Positions 23,463 through 32,759 of a stretch of DNA of 36,365 nucleotides are shown here, piece by piece. Below the pieces are notes generated by a model. It was not told the DNA's origin and made no database searches. It was given only the letters and a program-made list of their open reading frames with translations. Each line of letters begins with the position of its first letter. The first letter of the stretch is position 1. The position numbers and the translations under genes were made by a program. Source of the stretch: an uncultured Flavobacterium sp. (lineage in GTDB: Bacteria > Bacteroidota > Bacteroidia > Flavobacteriales > Flavobacteriaceae); NCBI GenBank assembly GCA_947626185.1, contig CANQRD010000015.1, positions 1 to 36,365 of the forward strand. Reading direction: 5' to 3'.

Positions 23463-25013
23463 TTAGAACGGAACATCACTATCATCCCCAAACACATCTC
23501 TAGCAGATGGTAGTGACTGTGTCATAATTTTATTTTCTTTATTTTCGTTTAAAGAGGATGAATAAATACCACTTCCAAAAGCTCCTACATCCATTGATAA
23601 CATATCTTCGTCTAAGTTGTCAAACTTACCAAACATTCCTAAAAACTTCAGACGGATATTATCCAATCCACCATTTCTATGTTTTGCAACAATAAATTCA
23701 GCCTGACCAGCTGTTGGTGTGCGCTCTTCATCATCCCATTCTTCAATCTTATAGTACTCTGGACGATAAATAAATGATACAATATCTGCATCTTGTTCAA
23801 TAGCTCCAGATTCCCTTAAATCAGACAATAAAGGGCGTTTTGAAGTACCACGAGTTTCAACAGCACGCGAAAGCTGAGAAAGCGCAATAACAGGTACGTC
23901 TAGCTCTTTTGCCAATGCTTTAAGGTTTCGGGAAATAGTCGATATTTCTTGTTCACGATTTCCACCACCTTTCGAGTTTCCTCCAGCTGTCATTAACTGC
24001 AAATAATCGATAATGATTAGTTTAATTCCGTATTGAGAAGCCAAACGTCTTGCTTTTGCTCGTAAATCAAAAATAGACAAAGAAGGAGTGTCATCAATAA
24101 ATAAAGGCGCTCTTTCTAAATCTTTTACCTTTACGTTTAATTGCTCCCATTCGTGTTTTTCAAGTTTTCCTGTACGCAGTTTTTCAGAAGAAAGCCCCGT
24201 TTCAGAAGAAATTAAACGAGTGATTAACTGTACAGATGACATCTCTAAGGAGAAGAAAGCTACTCCAGCTCCTGTTTCGATAGCAATATTTCGAGCCATA
24301 GATAATACAAAAGCCGTTTTACCCATACCCGGACGAGCTGCAATAATAATTAAATCACTTGGTTGCCAACCAGAAGTTAATTCATCTAAACGATGAAATC
24401 CTGTAGCCAAGCCACTTAACCCTTCTTTTTTACTAATCTCTTCAATTCGCTTTTTAGCTTGAGCAACTAAACTTTGAGCTGTTTCGGAACTCTTCTTAAT
24501 ATTTCCTTGGGTTACTTCATACAAACGCGCTTCTGCTTTGTCTAACAGATCAAAAACGTCTGTTGTTTCATCATAAGCCTCTTCAATGATTTCATTGGAA
24601 ATACGAATTAAACTACGTTGAATGAACTTTTGAAGAATAATACGAGAGTGAAACTCTATATGAGCCGAGGAACTAATTTTTTGAGTTAATCCAACTAAAT
24701 AAGCATCGCCACCAGCAATTTCTAATTTGCCATTTTTTCTTAATTGTGCCGAAACAGTAAGTAAATCAATTGGTTGATTACCAACAAACAACTGATCTAT
24801 TGCTTCAAAAATATACTTATGTCCTTCTTTGTAAAAAGCATCGGGTTGTAGAATATCTATTACCTCATCAATACCTTTTTTATCAATCATCATTGCACCA
24901 AGTACTGCCTCCTCAAAATCAGTTACTTGAGGTGGTAGTTTCCCTTTTTCTAAAGCAATAATTTCTTTAGAAAACGACTTTCCAATTGGTCGTATATCTT
25001 TTGCATTCTCCAT
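23463..25013 (-). CDS. dnaB: Replicative DNA helicase DnaB
   Basis: Hexameric helicase at the replication fork. The N-terminal DnaB domain begins near PPQVTDFEEAVLGAMMID (27-44) and ends around 150. A linker leads to the RecA-like C-terminal domain with Walker A AARPGMGKTAF (225-235), Walker B IIIDYLQLM and the arginine-finger region GAIEQDADIV. 516 residues is normal, with a variable tail. No intein is present. It stands alone between two terminators. The only upstream -7 candidate (CAAAAATA on the plus strand at 25018) is just 4 bases before the ATG. Confidence 0.97.
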   Translation of the reverse strand: MENAKDIRPIGKSFSKEIIALEKGKLPPQVTDFEEAVLGAMMIDKKGIDEVIDILQPDAFYKEGHKYIFEAIDQLFVGNQPIDLLTVSAQLRKNGKLEIAGGDAYLVGLTQKISSSAHIEFHSRIILQKFIQRSLIRISNEIIEEAYDETTDVFDLLDKAEARLYEVTQGNIKKSSETAQSLVAQAKKRIEEISKKEGLSGLATGFHRLDELTSGWQPSDLIIIAARPGMGKTAFVLSMARNIAIETGAGVAFFSLEMSSVQLITRLISSETGLSSEKLRTGKLEKHEWEQLNVKVKDLERAPLFIDDTPSLSIFDLRAKARRLASQYGIKLIIIDYLQLMTAGGNSKGGGNREQEISTISRNLKALAKELDVPVIALSQLSRAVETRGTSKRPLLSDLRESGAIEQDADIVSFIYRPEYYKIEEWDDEERTPTAGQAEFIVAKHRNGGLDNIRLKFLGMFGKFDNLDEDMLSMDVGAFGSGIYSSSLNENKENKIMTQSLPSARDVFGDDSDVPF

Positions 25014-25103
25014 AGCACAAAAATAATTCTTTTATATCAACAGAATAATTAATTGGTATAATAATTCTATTTTATTGAGTAAAAATATAAGACTAAAATG
25101 AGC

Positions 25104-25139
25104 AAAAAAAATCCGAGCTAAAAAACTCGGATTTTTTTT
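25104..25139 (-). terminator. Terminator of accA
   Basis: AAAAAAAATCCGAG (25104-25117) is the exact reverse complement of CTCGGATTTTTTTT (25126-25139), 15 bases after the accA stop. Confidence 0.88.
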
Positions 25140-25154
25140 GTTCTTTATTTATTA

Positions 25155-26108
25155 TTAGCTTTTATACTCTCCCATTTCGAAGTACTTATCCATACGTTCT
25201 TCTAATAGTTTTTTTACAGGCATAGCTGCTAAATCTTTATACGTTGTTACAATATAATTTCTTACTGCATCAAAAGTTGCTTCTCTGTCTGAGTGAGCTC
25301 CTCCTAATGGTTCTTGAATAATATCGTCGATTAACTTGCTTTTCTTCATATCGAAAGAAGTTAACTTAAGTGCCTCAGCAGCTCTTTCTTTATACTCCCA
25401 ACTTCTCCATAAAATAGATGAACAAGATTCTGGTGAAATAACTGAATACCAAGTATTTTCTAACATTGTTACACGATCTCCAACACCAATACCTAAAGCT
25501 CCACCTGATGCACCTTCTCCAATAATAATACAGATAATAGGTACTTTTATACGAAACATTTCGTATATGTTACGAGCAATAGCTTCTCCTTGTCCTCTTT
25601 CTTCTGCCTCCAATCCTGGATACGCACCTGGAGTATCAATTAAAGTAATGATAGGAATATTGAATTTCTCTGCCATTTGCATTAATCGCAAAGCTTTTCT
25701 ATATCCTTCTGGGTTAGCCATACCAAAGTTTCTATACTGTCTTGTTTTAGTATTGTAACCTTTTTGTTGCCCAATAAACATAAAACTTTGATCGCCAATT
25801 TTACCTAAACCACCAATCATTGCTTTGTCGTCCTTTACATTTCTATCTCCGAAAAGTTCTAAAAAAGTATCTCCACAAAGTGCCTTAATATAATCTACAG
25901 TATAAGGTCTGTTTGGATGTCTTGATAATTGAACCCTTTGCCAAGGTGTCAAATTTTTATATATATTCTTTTTTGTTTCTTCTAATTTCTGCTCGATTTG
26001 TGAGCATGTAATTGATACATCTACATCAGACTCTTCTCCAATCAATGTACATTTTACTAATTGCTCCTCAAGCTCTTTTATAGGAAGCTCAAAATCTAAA
26101 TATTCCAT
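25155..26108 (-). CDS. accA: Acetyl-CoA carboxylase carboxyltransferase subunit alpha
   Basis: With AccD it transfers the carboxyl group from biotin to acetyl-CoA, giving malonyl-CoA for fatty-acid synthesis. The N-terminal helical part is followed by the carboxyltransferase core. Key stretches: [32 protein letters not shown], and [15 protein letters not shown] with [14 protein letters not shown]. 317 residues is normal. The zinc-finger subunit AccD is not in the window. It has a -7 element 33 bases upstream and its own terminator. Confidence 0.96.
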   Translation of the reverse strand: MEYLDFELPIKELEEQLVKCTLIGEESDVDVSITCSQIEQKLEETKKNIYKNLTPWQRVQLSRHPNRPYTVDYIKALCGDTFLELFGDRNVKDDKAMIGGLGKIGDQSFMFIGQQKGYNTKTRQYRNFGMANPEGYRKALRLMQMAEKFNIPIITLIDTPGAYPGLEAEERGQGEAIARNIYEMFRIKVPIICIIIGEGASGGALGIGVGDRVTMLENTWYSVISPESCSSILWRSWEYKERAAEALKLTSFDMKKSKLIDDIIQEPLGGAHSDREATFDAVRNYIVTTYKDLAAMPVKKLLEERMDKYFEMGEYKS

Positions 26109-26141
26109 TTATGAATAAATTTTAGTGTCATTTACGAACTA

Positions 26142-26149
26142 CAAAGATA
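26142..26149 (-). promoter_or_regulatory. -7 element of accA
   Basis: Minus strand TATCTTTG, 33 bases before the ATG. No -33 box with usual spacing. Confidence 0.55.
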
Positions 26150-26172
26150 AAATTTTCCTGTATATAGCCATA

Positions 26173-27072
26173 CTATATTTTAGCAAGTTTTTTCCTTTCG
26201 CGTTTTTTAACGATAATGTTTAATACTACTGTACTTAATATAAGTAAGGCACCGATGTAAAATTCGATGCTCATTTTTTCGCTGTCTTTAAATAATAGTA
26301 TTGCCATCAGAATACCGTAAATAGGTTCCATATTAACCGTTAGCATTACTGTAAAAGGCGTTAGAAATTTCATCACGTATACCGATCCAATAAATGCAAA
26401 AGCGGTACATATTGTTCCTAAAATAATTAACCAAATCCAATCTTGCATGGTTAAATCAAAAAATGAGGTAGTAAAGCCACCAGATATTGCTAGATAAATT
26501 GATAGTAATAATAACCCTCCAATCATTTCATACAAAGTAATAATAGAAGCTGACGATTCTTTGGCCAATTTACCATTTATAATGGAAAATACTGCAGATA
26601 AACAAGCAGCTGTAAGTGCTAAACATATTCCCGCAACATACTGTGTACTTACGCTAAATATTAAGCCTATAGCACAAACAACAATAAATCCGAAAAACAC
26701 TTCATAAGCAATTATCTTGCGCTTATAAAATATAGGTTCTAATATTGAAGTAAAAAAAGCGCCGGTAGAAATACAAGCCAAAGTAACCGAAACGTTAGAA
26801 ACTTTTATAGCCCAAAAAAAAGTAAGCCAATGAAAACAAATAATTACACCCGCACCTAAAAACGTCCAAAGATTTTTTTTAGTTACTCCAATATGTTGTC
26901 TTTTTACTAAAAACAATAATAAAAGAGTGATCACTGCGATAGCTGTTCTGTACCATACTAGAGGTAATGCCTCTAGGGTAATTAAATTACCTAAAATGGC
27001 TGTAAATCCCCAAACAAAAACGATTAAATGTAATAGTAAGTTACTCTTTAAATTTTCTTTACCTACGAGCAT
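26173..27072 (-). CDS. DMT-superfamily (EamA) transporter
   Basis: Inner-membrane protein of 299 residues with about ten predicted transmembrane segments in two EamA repeats. The first contains FVWGFTAILGNLITLEALPLVWYR, and the second ends with the PIYGILMAILLF motif. Members of this family export amino acids or other metabolites, but the substrate cannot be predicted. Its start overlaps the end of lptG by 14 bases, so it is translated from the same mRNA as tgt-lptG. Confidence 0.88.
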   Translation of the reverse strand: MLVGKENLKSNLLLHLIVFVWGFTAILGNLITLEALPLVWYRTAIAVITLLLLFLVKRQHIGVTKKNLWTFLGAGVIICFHWLTFFWAIKVSNVSVTLACISTGAFFTSILEPIFYKRKIIAYEVFFGFIVVCAIGLIFSVSTQYVAGICLALTAACLSAVFSIINGKLAKESSASIITLYEMIGGLLLLSIYLAISGGFTTSFFDLTMQDWIWLIILGTICTAFAFIGSVYVMKFLTPFTVMLTVNMEPIYGILMAILLFKDSEKMSIEFYIGALLILSTVVLNIIVKKRERKKLAKI

Positions 27073-28132
27073 TTCTTAATAAAAATAAAGCTAAAATTGA
27101 AAATGCAATATTGGGAAACCAAACTGCTATTAATGGCGACATACTTGATGCTTCTGCTAAAACGCTAAAAATTTTATCAAAAAACACATATATAAACGCA
27201 AGAGCGATACCAATTGCTAAATTAACCCCCATACCTCCTCTTCTTTTCATAGAAGATACAGAAACAGCAATAATTGTAAGGATAAATGCAGATACTGGTA
27301 CGCTATATTTTTTATATAAAACTACTAAATGCACATTAATATTGGATGAACCGCGCAATCTTTCTTTTTCAATAAATCGATTTAATTGACCAAGCGTCAT
27401 TGTTTCCGCTGCATAAACTACAGGGCTTAAATCATCTATATCAAAATCCAGTGCTAATTCTTTTGAATCGGCTGTTTCAATAATATCGTCGTGTTCTCCA
27501 ATATCACGTCTTATATAATCATAGAGTGTATACATTTTTGTTTCTTCATTCCATTCTATTCTTCTCGCCGTTACTTTTGACAATAGCTTATTACCTTCAA
27601 AATGTTCTAATGAGAAATTAAAACCAGTATTATTCGAATAGTTGAAATTACTAACGTAAATAAAATCATTTTCATTTATTTGTTTGTATACATTCTGGCT
27701 TTCTCGGACTTGATCGTTTTTTAAATATTTATAACGAAAATCATTATATCCAGCACTGGCTTTAGGTACAATATACATAGCCATCGCTAAGGATAAAAGC
27801 GATATTAAAGTTGCTCCTATTAAATACGGACGAAGAAATCTTCCAAAGGAAATTCCTGAACTTAAAATTGCAACAATTTCTGTATTATTGGCTAATTTTG
27901 AGGTAAACCAAATAATTGAAATAAACAGAAATATAGGAAATAGCATATTTGCAAAATAGATTGTAAAATCTAAATAGTATCCTAATATAGGTTGAAGCGG
28001 AACTTTTTTCTCAATAATTTTATTGATTTTTTCCGAAACATCAATTACAATTCCAATTGGCACAAATAGCAATAGCATCACAAAAAAAGTGGCTAAATAT
28101 CGCTTTAAAATATACCAGTCTAAAATTTTCAT
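27059..28132 (-). CDS. LptF/LptG family permease (lipopolysaccharide export)
   Basis: Inner-membrane protein of the YjgP/YjgQ family that, with LptB and its partner permease, pulls lipopolysaccharide from the inner membrane into the periplasmic Lpt bridge. The N-terminus MKILDWYILKRYLATFFVML is typical. Three N-terminal and three C-terminal transmembrane segments enclose a periplasmic jellyroll-like domain of about 150 residues. FTSKLANNTEIVAILSSGISF is the conserved coupling-helix region. 357 residues is normal. It follows tgt by 23 bases and overlaps the DMT gene. LptF versus LptG is not decided by sequence alone. Confidence 0.9.
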   Translation of the reverse strand: MKILDWYILKRYLATFFVMLLLFVPIGIVIDVSEKINKIIEKKVPLQPILGYYLDFTIYFANMLFPIFLFISIIWFTSKLANNTEIVAILSSGISFGRFLRPYLIGATLISLLSLAMAMYIVPKASAGYNDFRYKYLKNDQVRESQNVYKQINENDFIYVSNFNYSNNTGFNFSLEHFEGNKLLSKVTARRIEWNEETKMYTLYDYIRRDIGEHDDIIETADSKELALDFDIDDLSPVVYAAETMTLGQLNRFIEKERLRGSSNINVHLVVLYKKYSVPVSAFILTIIAVSVSSMKRRGGMGVNLAIGIALAFIYVFFDKIFSVLAEASSMSPLIAVWFPNIAFSILALFLLRNARR

Positions 28133-28155
28133 TTGCTAACTATTTCCCTATTAAA

Positions 28156-29286
28156 TTATAGTCTCTCTCCTAATTTTTTAACCATTTTGTTTTTCCATTC
28201 ATAGAATGTGCCTGCCAAAATTTGTACGCGTGCTTCTCTTACCAACCACATGTAAAAACCAAGATTATGAATAGAGGCAATTTGTTTTCCTAACGATTCA
28301 TTAGCGGCAAATAAATGACGTAAATACGCTTTTGAATATTCTGTATCTACCCATGTATGTCCCATTGGATCAATTGGAGAAAAATCATCTTCCCACTTTT
28401 TATTTTTTATATTGATAATTCCTTCTGATGTAAACAACATACCATTTCTAGCATTACGTGTTGGCATTACACAGTCAAACATATCAATACCCAAAGCAAT
28501 ATTTTCTAGAATGTTTATAGGTGTACCCACTCCCATTAAATACCTTGGTTTATCTACAGGTAAAATTGAAGTTACCACATCGGTCATTGCGTACATTTCT
28601 TCTGCTGGTTCACCAACTGATAATCCTCCAATTGCATTTCCCTCTGCTCCAACATTAGCAATATACTCTGCAGATTGTGCACGTAAATCTTTATAAGTAC
28701 TTCCTTGCACTATAGGAAATAATGCTTGAGAATACCCGTATAATTCTGGTGTTTTATTAAAATGAGTAACACAACGGTCTAACCATCTATGTGTCATATG
28801 CATCGAACGTTTTGCATAGCGATAATCACACGGATAAGGAGTACACTCATCAAATGCCATAATAATATCCGCACCAATAGCACGTTGAGTTTCCATTACA
28901 TTTTCAGGAGAAAAGAAATGGTATGAACCATCTATATGAGATTTAAACTTAACTCCTTCTTCTTTAATTTTTCTATTAGCAGAAAGAGAATAAACTTGAA
29001 AACCACCACTATCCGTTAAGATATTTCTATCCCAATTCATAAATTTGTGCAACCCACCTGCTTGCTTCAAAATTTCAACTTTTGGTCTTAAGTACAAATG
29101 GTATGTATTTCCTAAAATAATATCAGGATTAATTTCTTGTTTCAACTCTCGTTGATGAATTCCCTTTACGGTAGCAACAGTTCCAACTGGCATAAAAATA
29201 GGTGTTTCAATAACACCATGATCAGTTGTAATTTTTCCTGCACGCGCACGTGACTGTACATCGGTATGTAATAATTCGAACTTCAT
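28156..29286 (-). CDS. tgt: Queuine tRNA-ribosyltransferase (Tgt) lacking zinc cysteines
   Basis: Exchanges guanine 34 for preQ1 in GUN-anticodon tRNAs. The general acid/base D92 (TDSGGFQVYSL) and nucleophile D271 (MFDCVMPTRNARNG) are present. GGLSVGEP forms the substrate loop. The zinc site is changed: where E. coli has C302, C304 and C307, a gap-free alignment shows G309, T311 and D314 (PMGHTWVDTEYSKAYL). The fourth ligand H340 (SIHNL) is kept. Length 376 is normal. Cotranscribed with lptG and a DMT gene behind a good promoter. The enzyme should still work, with the C-terminal fold held without zinc. Confidence 0.94.
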   Translation of the reverse strand: MKFELLHTDVQSRARAGKITTDHGVIETPIFMPVGTVATVKGIHQRELKQEINPDIILGNTYHLYLRPKVEILKQAGGLHKFMNWDRNILTDSGGFQVYSLSANRKIKEEGVKFKSHIDGSYHFFSPENVMETQRAIGADIIMAFDECTPYPCDYRYAKRSMHMTHRWLDRCVTHFNKTPELYGYSQALFPIVQGSTYKDLRAQSAEYIANVGAEGNAIGGLSVGEPAEEMYAMTDVVTSILPVDKPRYLMGVGTPINILENIALGIDMFDCVMPTRNARNGMLFTSEGIINIKNKKWEDDFSPIDPMGHTWVDTEYSKAYLRHLFAANESLGKQIASIHNLGFYMWLVREARVQILAGTFYEWKNKMVKKLGERL

Positions 29287-29305
29287 ATCATCTATTTACA
29301 GCTTG

Positions 29306-29333
29306 CAAAGATAATTTAAAAACTACTCATCAA
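29306..29333 (-). promoter_or_regulatory. Promoter of the tgt-lptG-DMT operon
   Basis: Minus strand TTG (29331-29333), 17-base spacer, TATCTTTG (29306-29313), 19 bases before the tgt ATG. Confidence 0.62.
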
Positions 29334-29361
29334 GCTTACTTTTACTACATTTTTATGACAT

Positions 29362-30372
29362 CTAAAAAAATCGATATCTAAAGGTTAAAAACACTACAAT
29401 TGGCGCACCAAATATTGCTGTAATTGCATTGATTGGAAAAACAATTTCTCCTCCTACTTGCGTTAACATATCACATAATAGCATTACTGCGCTGCCTAAC
29501 AATACACAACCAATTACTAAAGTAGAATGAGTACTTTTTCGAAATAAAAGTCGCGCCATATGCGGTACTGCTAAACCTATAAATGCTATCGGACCAACAA
29601 AAGCAGTAGCAGAACCTGCCAATAAGCTAGCAATAACAATAATTACATTTCGAGACTGCTTTACATTTACGCCTAACGAATTAGCATAAGAATCACCTAA
29701 TAATAACACGTCAAGTTTTTTAATCGATATCAAAACCAATAATAATCCAATTAAAATAACTATTGTATAAATTACAATCATGTTTGTCGTTAGATTTCCT
29801 AAACTTCCGGATGCCCAAAGTGTAAACATTTTCAATTGCTCTGCTTCACTAAAATAACTCAAAATACCTACTACAGCATTGGCAAAGCTCCCAAACATTA
29901 GTCCGACTATTAATACAATTACTGAATTATTTACCTTATTAGACACCATTAATATAACAAGTAACAGCGCCATACTTCCTAAAATAGAAACTAAAACCAA
30001 AGAATAACCAGACACAATATATGGCAATAAAAAAGAAGGCAAGCCTGCGCTTCCCATAATTACAAAAGCTACACCTAAACTAGCTCCAGAACTTACCCCT
30101 AAGACATACGATTCTGCCATAGGATTTCTAAAAAGTGTTTGCATTAACAAACCACTTACCGAAAGCGCTATTCCTGTTAATATTGCTACAATAGCTTTTG
30201 GCAACCTATATTCTAAAACAATATATTTCCAAGAAGCTTTTTGAGTATCGTTTCCTAATAATATAGATACTACTTCACTGAAAGGAATTTTAACTGCTCC
30301 AAATGAAATATTACAAACAAAAAGCAAAGCAACTAATATGCACAAAATAAACCACCAAAGCTGTTGTTTCAT
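29362..30372 (-). CDS. FecCD-family ABC transporter permease (iron-siderophore/cobalamin type)
   Basis: Membrane subunit of a BtuCD-type importer. 336 residues with about ten transmembrane helices. Family marks: FRNPMAESYVLGVSSGASLG, GSATAFVGPIAFIGLAVPHMARLL and the C-terminal GEIVFPINAITAIFGAPIVV. It follows the binding-protein gene by 2 bases and is clearly cotranscribed. No ATPase gene follows before tgt, so the partner must be encoded elsewhere. The substrate may be a ferric siderophore, heme or cobalamin. Confidence 0.93.
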   Translation of the reverse strand: MKQQLWWFILCILVALLFVCNISFGAVKIPFSEVVSILLGNDTQKASWKYIVLEYRLPKAIVAILTGIALSVSGLLMQTLFRNPMAESYVLGVSSGASLGVAFVIMGSAGLPSFLLPYIVSGYSLVLVSILGSMALLLVILMVSNKVNNSVIVLIVGLMFGSFANAVVGILSYFSEAEQLKMFTLWASGSLGNLTTNMIVIYTIVILIGLLLVLISIKKLDVLLLGDSYANSLGVNVKQSRNVIIVIASLLAGSATAFVGPIAFIGLAVPHMARLLFRKSTHSTLVIGCVLLGSAVMLLCDMLTQVGGEIVFPINAITAIFGAPIVVFLTFRYRFF

Positions 30373-30374
30373 AA

Positions 30375-31511
30375 TTATTGTAATTGCTTATAAAAAAAAG
30401 GTTGATAATTTGGTAACAATTCGGGATGGAAAATTTTTATCAAATCTTTTAAAACCACATCCGGCCGTAGTGGTCCAAGTTCATAAAAAACTGTTCCTCC
30501 GTTTACACCTTTCGTCAATGCCATTGAATATATTTTTTTATTCTTAAATGCACTAAATTGTTTGTAATGAGGGTTTGCCTTTTCTAAATCATTTAATGTT
30601 TCATAATGTCCTGGATTAATCCAAAATTCTGCATCTTGTGCTTTTTCAAATACTTTTTCGAAAGACAAAGCCAAGCTTCCCGTTCCTTTAGTATCTTTCC
30701 ATAAATAATCAGATTGAGCATTATGAAAATAAACCGCTGCCCAACTGTTTCCTTCTGGTAAATACCAAACATCAGAATACATTACACCGCTTAATACTGT
30801 AGGTTTTCTCTTTACATTCTTCACTAATTTAAGGGTAGCATTATAATCGTCAACTACTTTATCAAAAAAATCAAATGCTTCTTTCTTTTTATCAAATAAC
30901 AATCCAAAAAGTTTTATCCACTCTGTTTTTCCTAAAGGATTATTTTCTGTCCAATCTCCGTTATAAATCACTGGAATTCCTGCATTTTTTATTGTTTGCA
31001 ATGCTTTATTTTCACTGTCCATCGCAAATGCAATTATTACATTGGGCTGTAAGTCTATAATCGTTTCTACATTTAAGTTTTCATTTTCGCCAACTTCCTT
31101 TATTTTCCCTTCAGAAATCAACTCAACGACTTTGTTACTAGAAACATAATTTAACCCAGCAAAGCCCTTTAATGTACCTAGTAAATCTAACACTTCTAAT
31201 GCAGGCAGATGGGTTGTTGAAGTACAAACTATTTCTTTTATTGGAATTTGTATGGTAGGATATTGTTTTAGCGAATCTGGTAACTGTATCTCTTCTTTGT
31301 GTAGAATATAAGAAAAATTTTGTTTGGCATTTGCCCAAGGTTGATGAATGGTAAGTAAAGAAAAATTATCATATTCTTGTATAGAAAAACCTTTGGCATA
31401 AGTAACCAAATTATTGTTTTGTAGTGTTTTTTCCTTATTAGGTTGATGTTTACAACTTATAAACAATAGCAATACAATAATAATCCCGATATAGTAAATG
31501 TTTTGTTTCAT
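30375..31511 (-). CDS. Substrate-binding lipoprotein of an iron/cobalamin-type ABC transporter
   Basis: Periplasmic, lipid-anchored binding protein of the FecB/BtuF type. The signal peptide MKQNIYYIGIIIVLLLFISC ends in a lipobox. The two-lobe fold begins near PTIQIPIKEIVCTSTTHLPALEVLDLLG. A central stretch EVGENENLNVETIIDLQPNVII is typical of the family. The ORF-track start (GTG at 31532) overlaps the -7 element, so ATG 31511 is chosen, giving 378 residues. The next gene encodes its permease. Confidence 0.9.
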   Translation of the reverse strand: MKQNIYYIGIIIVLLLFISCKHQPNKEKTLQNNNLVTYAKGFSIQEYDNFSLLTIHQPWANAKQNFSYILHKEEIQLPDSLKQYPTIQIPIKEIVCTSTTHLPALEVLDLLGTLKGFAGLNYVSSNKVVELISEGKIKEVGENENLNVETIIDLQPNVIIAFAMDSENKALQTIKNAGIPVIYNGDWTENNPLGKTEWIKLFGLLFDKKKEAFDFFDKVVDDYNATLKLVKNVKRKPTVLSGVMYSDVWYLPEGNSWAAVYFHNAQSDYLWKDTKGTGSLALSFEKVFEKAQDAEFWINPGHYETLNDLEKANPHYKQFSAFKNKKIYSMALTKGVNGGTVFYELGPLRPDVVLKDLIKIFHPELLPNYQPFFYKQLQ

Positions 31512-31531
31512 GTTTTTGTTTACTAAAAACA

Positions 31532-31539
31532 CAAAAATA
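31532..31539 (-). promoter_or_regulatory. -7 element of the ABC transporter operon
   Basis: Minus strand TATTTTTG, 20 bases before the chosen ATG at 31511. No Fur-like inverted repeat was recognised with confidence. Confidence 0.55.
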
Positions 31540-31638
31540 AGATTTATTATTCAACTATGATTACTGCGTTTTTTTATCTTATTTAATGTTTATTAGAAAG
31601 CCAAATTATTTACTTATCAATTTATTTTGTCTTTAATT

Positions 31639-32196
31639 TTATTGAGAAATTGTAAAAATAACAGTTCCTTCATAACTATCTGCTGGCAAAGTAACAGATA
31701 CACCAGATAATTTTAATTGTGTTTTAACTTCTGAGAAAGAAAGGCTATTTCCAATTCCTAAAACACCAGCTGTTTGTATTGAAAATAGCAAAAATGAAGA
31801 AGATAATAATGGGGTATAATTTTGTCCTCCGACTATTTGTGATGAACACAATAGACAAATCCCTCCAATTAAAGACCTCCCTCCAATTCGTTTTATCTGT
31901 ATTTGCAAATTATTATTCCAATTAATAGGTTGAAAATTCACTAAAACCTGAACCTTATCTGTTGCAAGTAAATTTAGTAGTGGTCCTGGAAGTGTTCCAT
32001 TCAAAGTAAACAAATCTTCAGCACTTTCATAAGTACCAGCATAATCTGCACCAGCTATTGTAATATCTGGTATTGGTACTTGCCAATTATTACCAATCAC
32101 AGAAATACTTTGCGCTTTTACATGAATAATATTAGTCATTAAGCAAAACAGAAAAAATAAGGCTTGCGTCATTTTTTTATTAAATACTAAATACAT
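31639..32196 (-). CDS. Small secreted protein, putative subunit of the surface-assembly locus
   Basis: No family recognised. It has a signal peptide (LFFLFCLMTNIIHVKA, cleavage before QSI). Two ATG codons, 32196 and 32172, are possible. The first lies 4 bases after the upstream stop. The mature part of about 155 residues is rich in beta-strand patterns, contains one CLLC pair (GGICLLCSSQ), and ends with the strand GTVIFTISQ. That end resembles the C-termini of the neighbouring small proteins (TVTIIYTISN, VTVTYTITE). It is the last gene of the operon. It could be a tip or minor subunit if the locus builds a fibre; that is an inference. Confidence 0.72.
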   Translation of the reverse strand: MYLVFNKKMTQALFFLFCLMTNIIHVKAQSISVIGNNWQVPIPDITIAGADYAGTYESAEDLFTLNGTLPGPLLNLLATDKVQVLVNFQPINWNNNLQIQIKRIGGRSLIGGICLLCSSQIVGGQNYTPLLSSSFLLFSIQTAGVLGIGNSLSFSEVKTQLKLSGVSVTLPADSYEGTVIFTISQ

Positions 32197-32200
32197 AATC

Positions 32201-32746
32201 TTAATTACTTATGGTATAGATAATAGTTACTGTCTGATTGTTTAGAGCTCTAAGCTTAGAATAATCACTTATTTTTGCTTCTAAATTTATCTGATGCCCA
32301 TTATTTGGTCCAATTCCTGTATAAGCACCTCCTATTTGTGACAAAATAACTTTTGGAGAGGTAGCGAGCAAAACATTTCCATTGCTTTGTCCTAATGCAC
32401 CTTTACCTGTAATTGAGTTTCTTGCATTTATTATAAAATCAATTCCAGGAACAGCATGATCTATCTGAGCAGAAATAGTTCTATTACTAGTATTTACTCC
32501 AATTGCCGAAGTATAATTGAGCCAAGTACTAGTATTGGCATTGGAGTTAATTAATGGCTCACCACTCTGATTAGGACCATTAAATTGAAATAACATTGAT
32601 TGACTTGTCGATTTTATTGCAAGTAAAGCTACTTCTTTTAATCTCACAAACACTTGTTTCCCTTCACTTGACTGCGCTTGTAATGTTGTTAAACTAGAAA
32701 ATAAAAACATTATTACTAGAACACCTATCTTGTATTTTGTTTTCAT
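32201..32746 (-). CDS. Small secreted protein, putative pilin-like subunit
   Basis: No family recognised with certainty. The signal peptide ends at LQA before QSSEGK. The mature part of about 157 residues has alternating hydrophobic strands and a long GNGQ-type middle section (GKGALGQSNGNV). It ends with ISDYSKLRALNNQTVTIIYTISN. That end is nearly the same as the C-terminus of the cut gene at the window edge (INDYS...VTVTYTITE), so the two are paralogues. Size, signal peptide and place next to a barrel protein suit a pilin of the DUF4402/CFA type, but this is an inference. Confidence 0.72.
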   Translation of the reverse strand: MKTKYKIGVLVIMFLFSSLTTLQAQSSEGKQVFVRLKEVALLAIKSTSQSMLFQFNGPNQSGEPLINSNANTSTWLNYTSAIGVNTSNRTISAQIDHAVPGIDFIINARNSITGKGALGQSNGNVLLATSPKVILSQIGGAYTGIGPNNGHQINLEAKISDYSKLRALNNQTVTIIYTISN

Positions 32747-32759
32747 GTATTACTTATTT

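Noticed and set aside
25336-25758. 140-aa ORF antisense to accA
   Set aside because: Shadow of the accA reading frame on the other strand.
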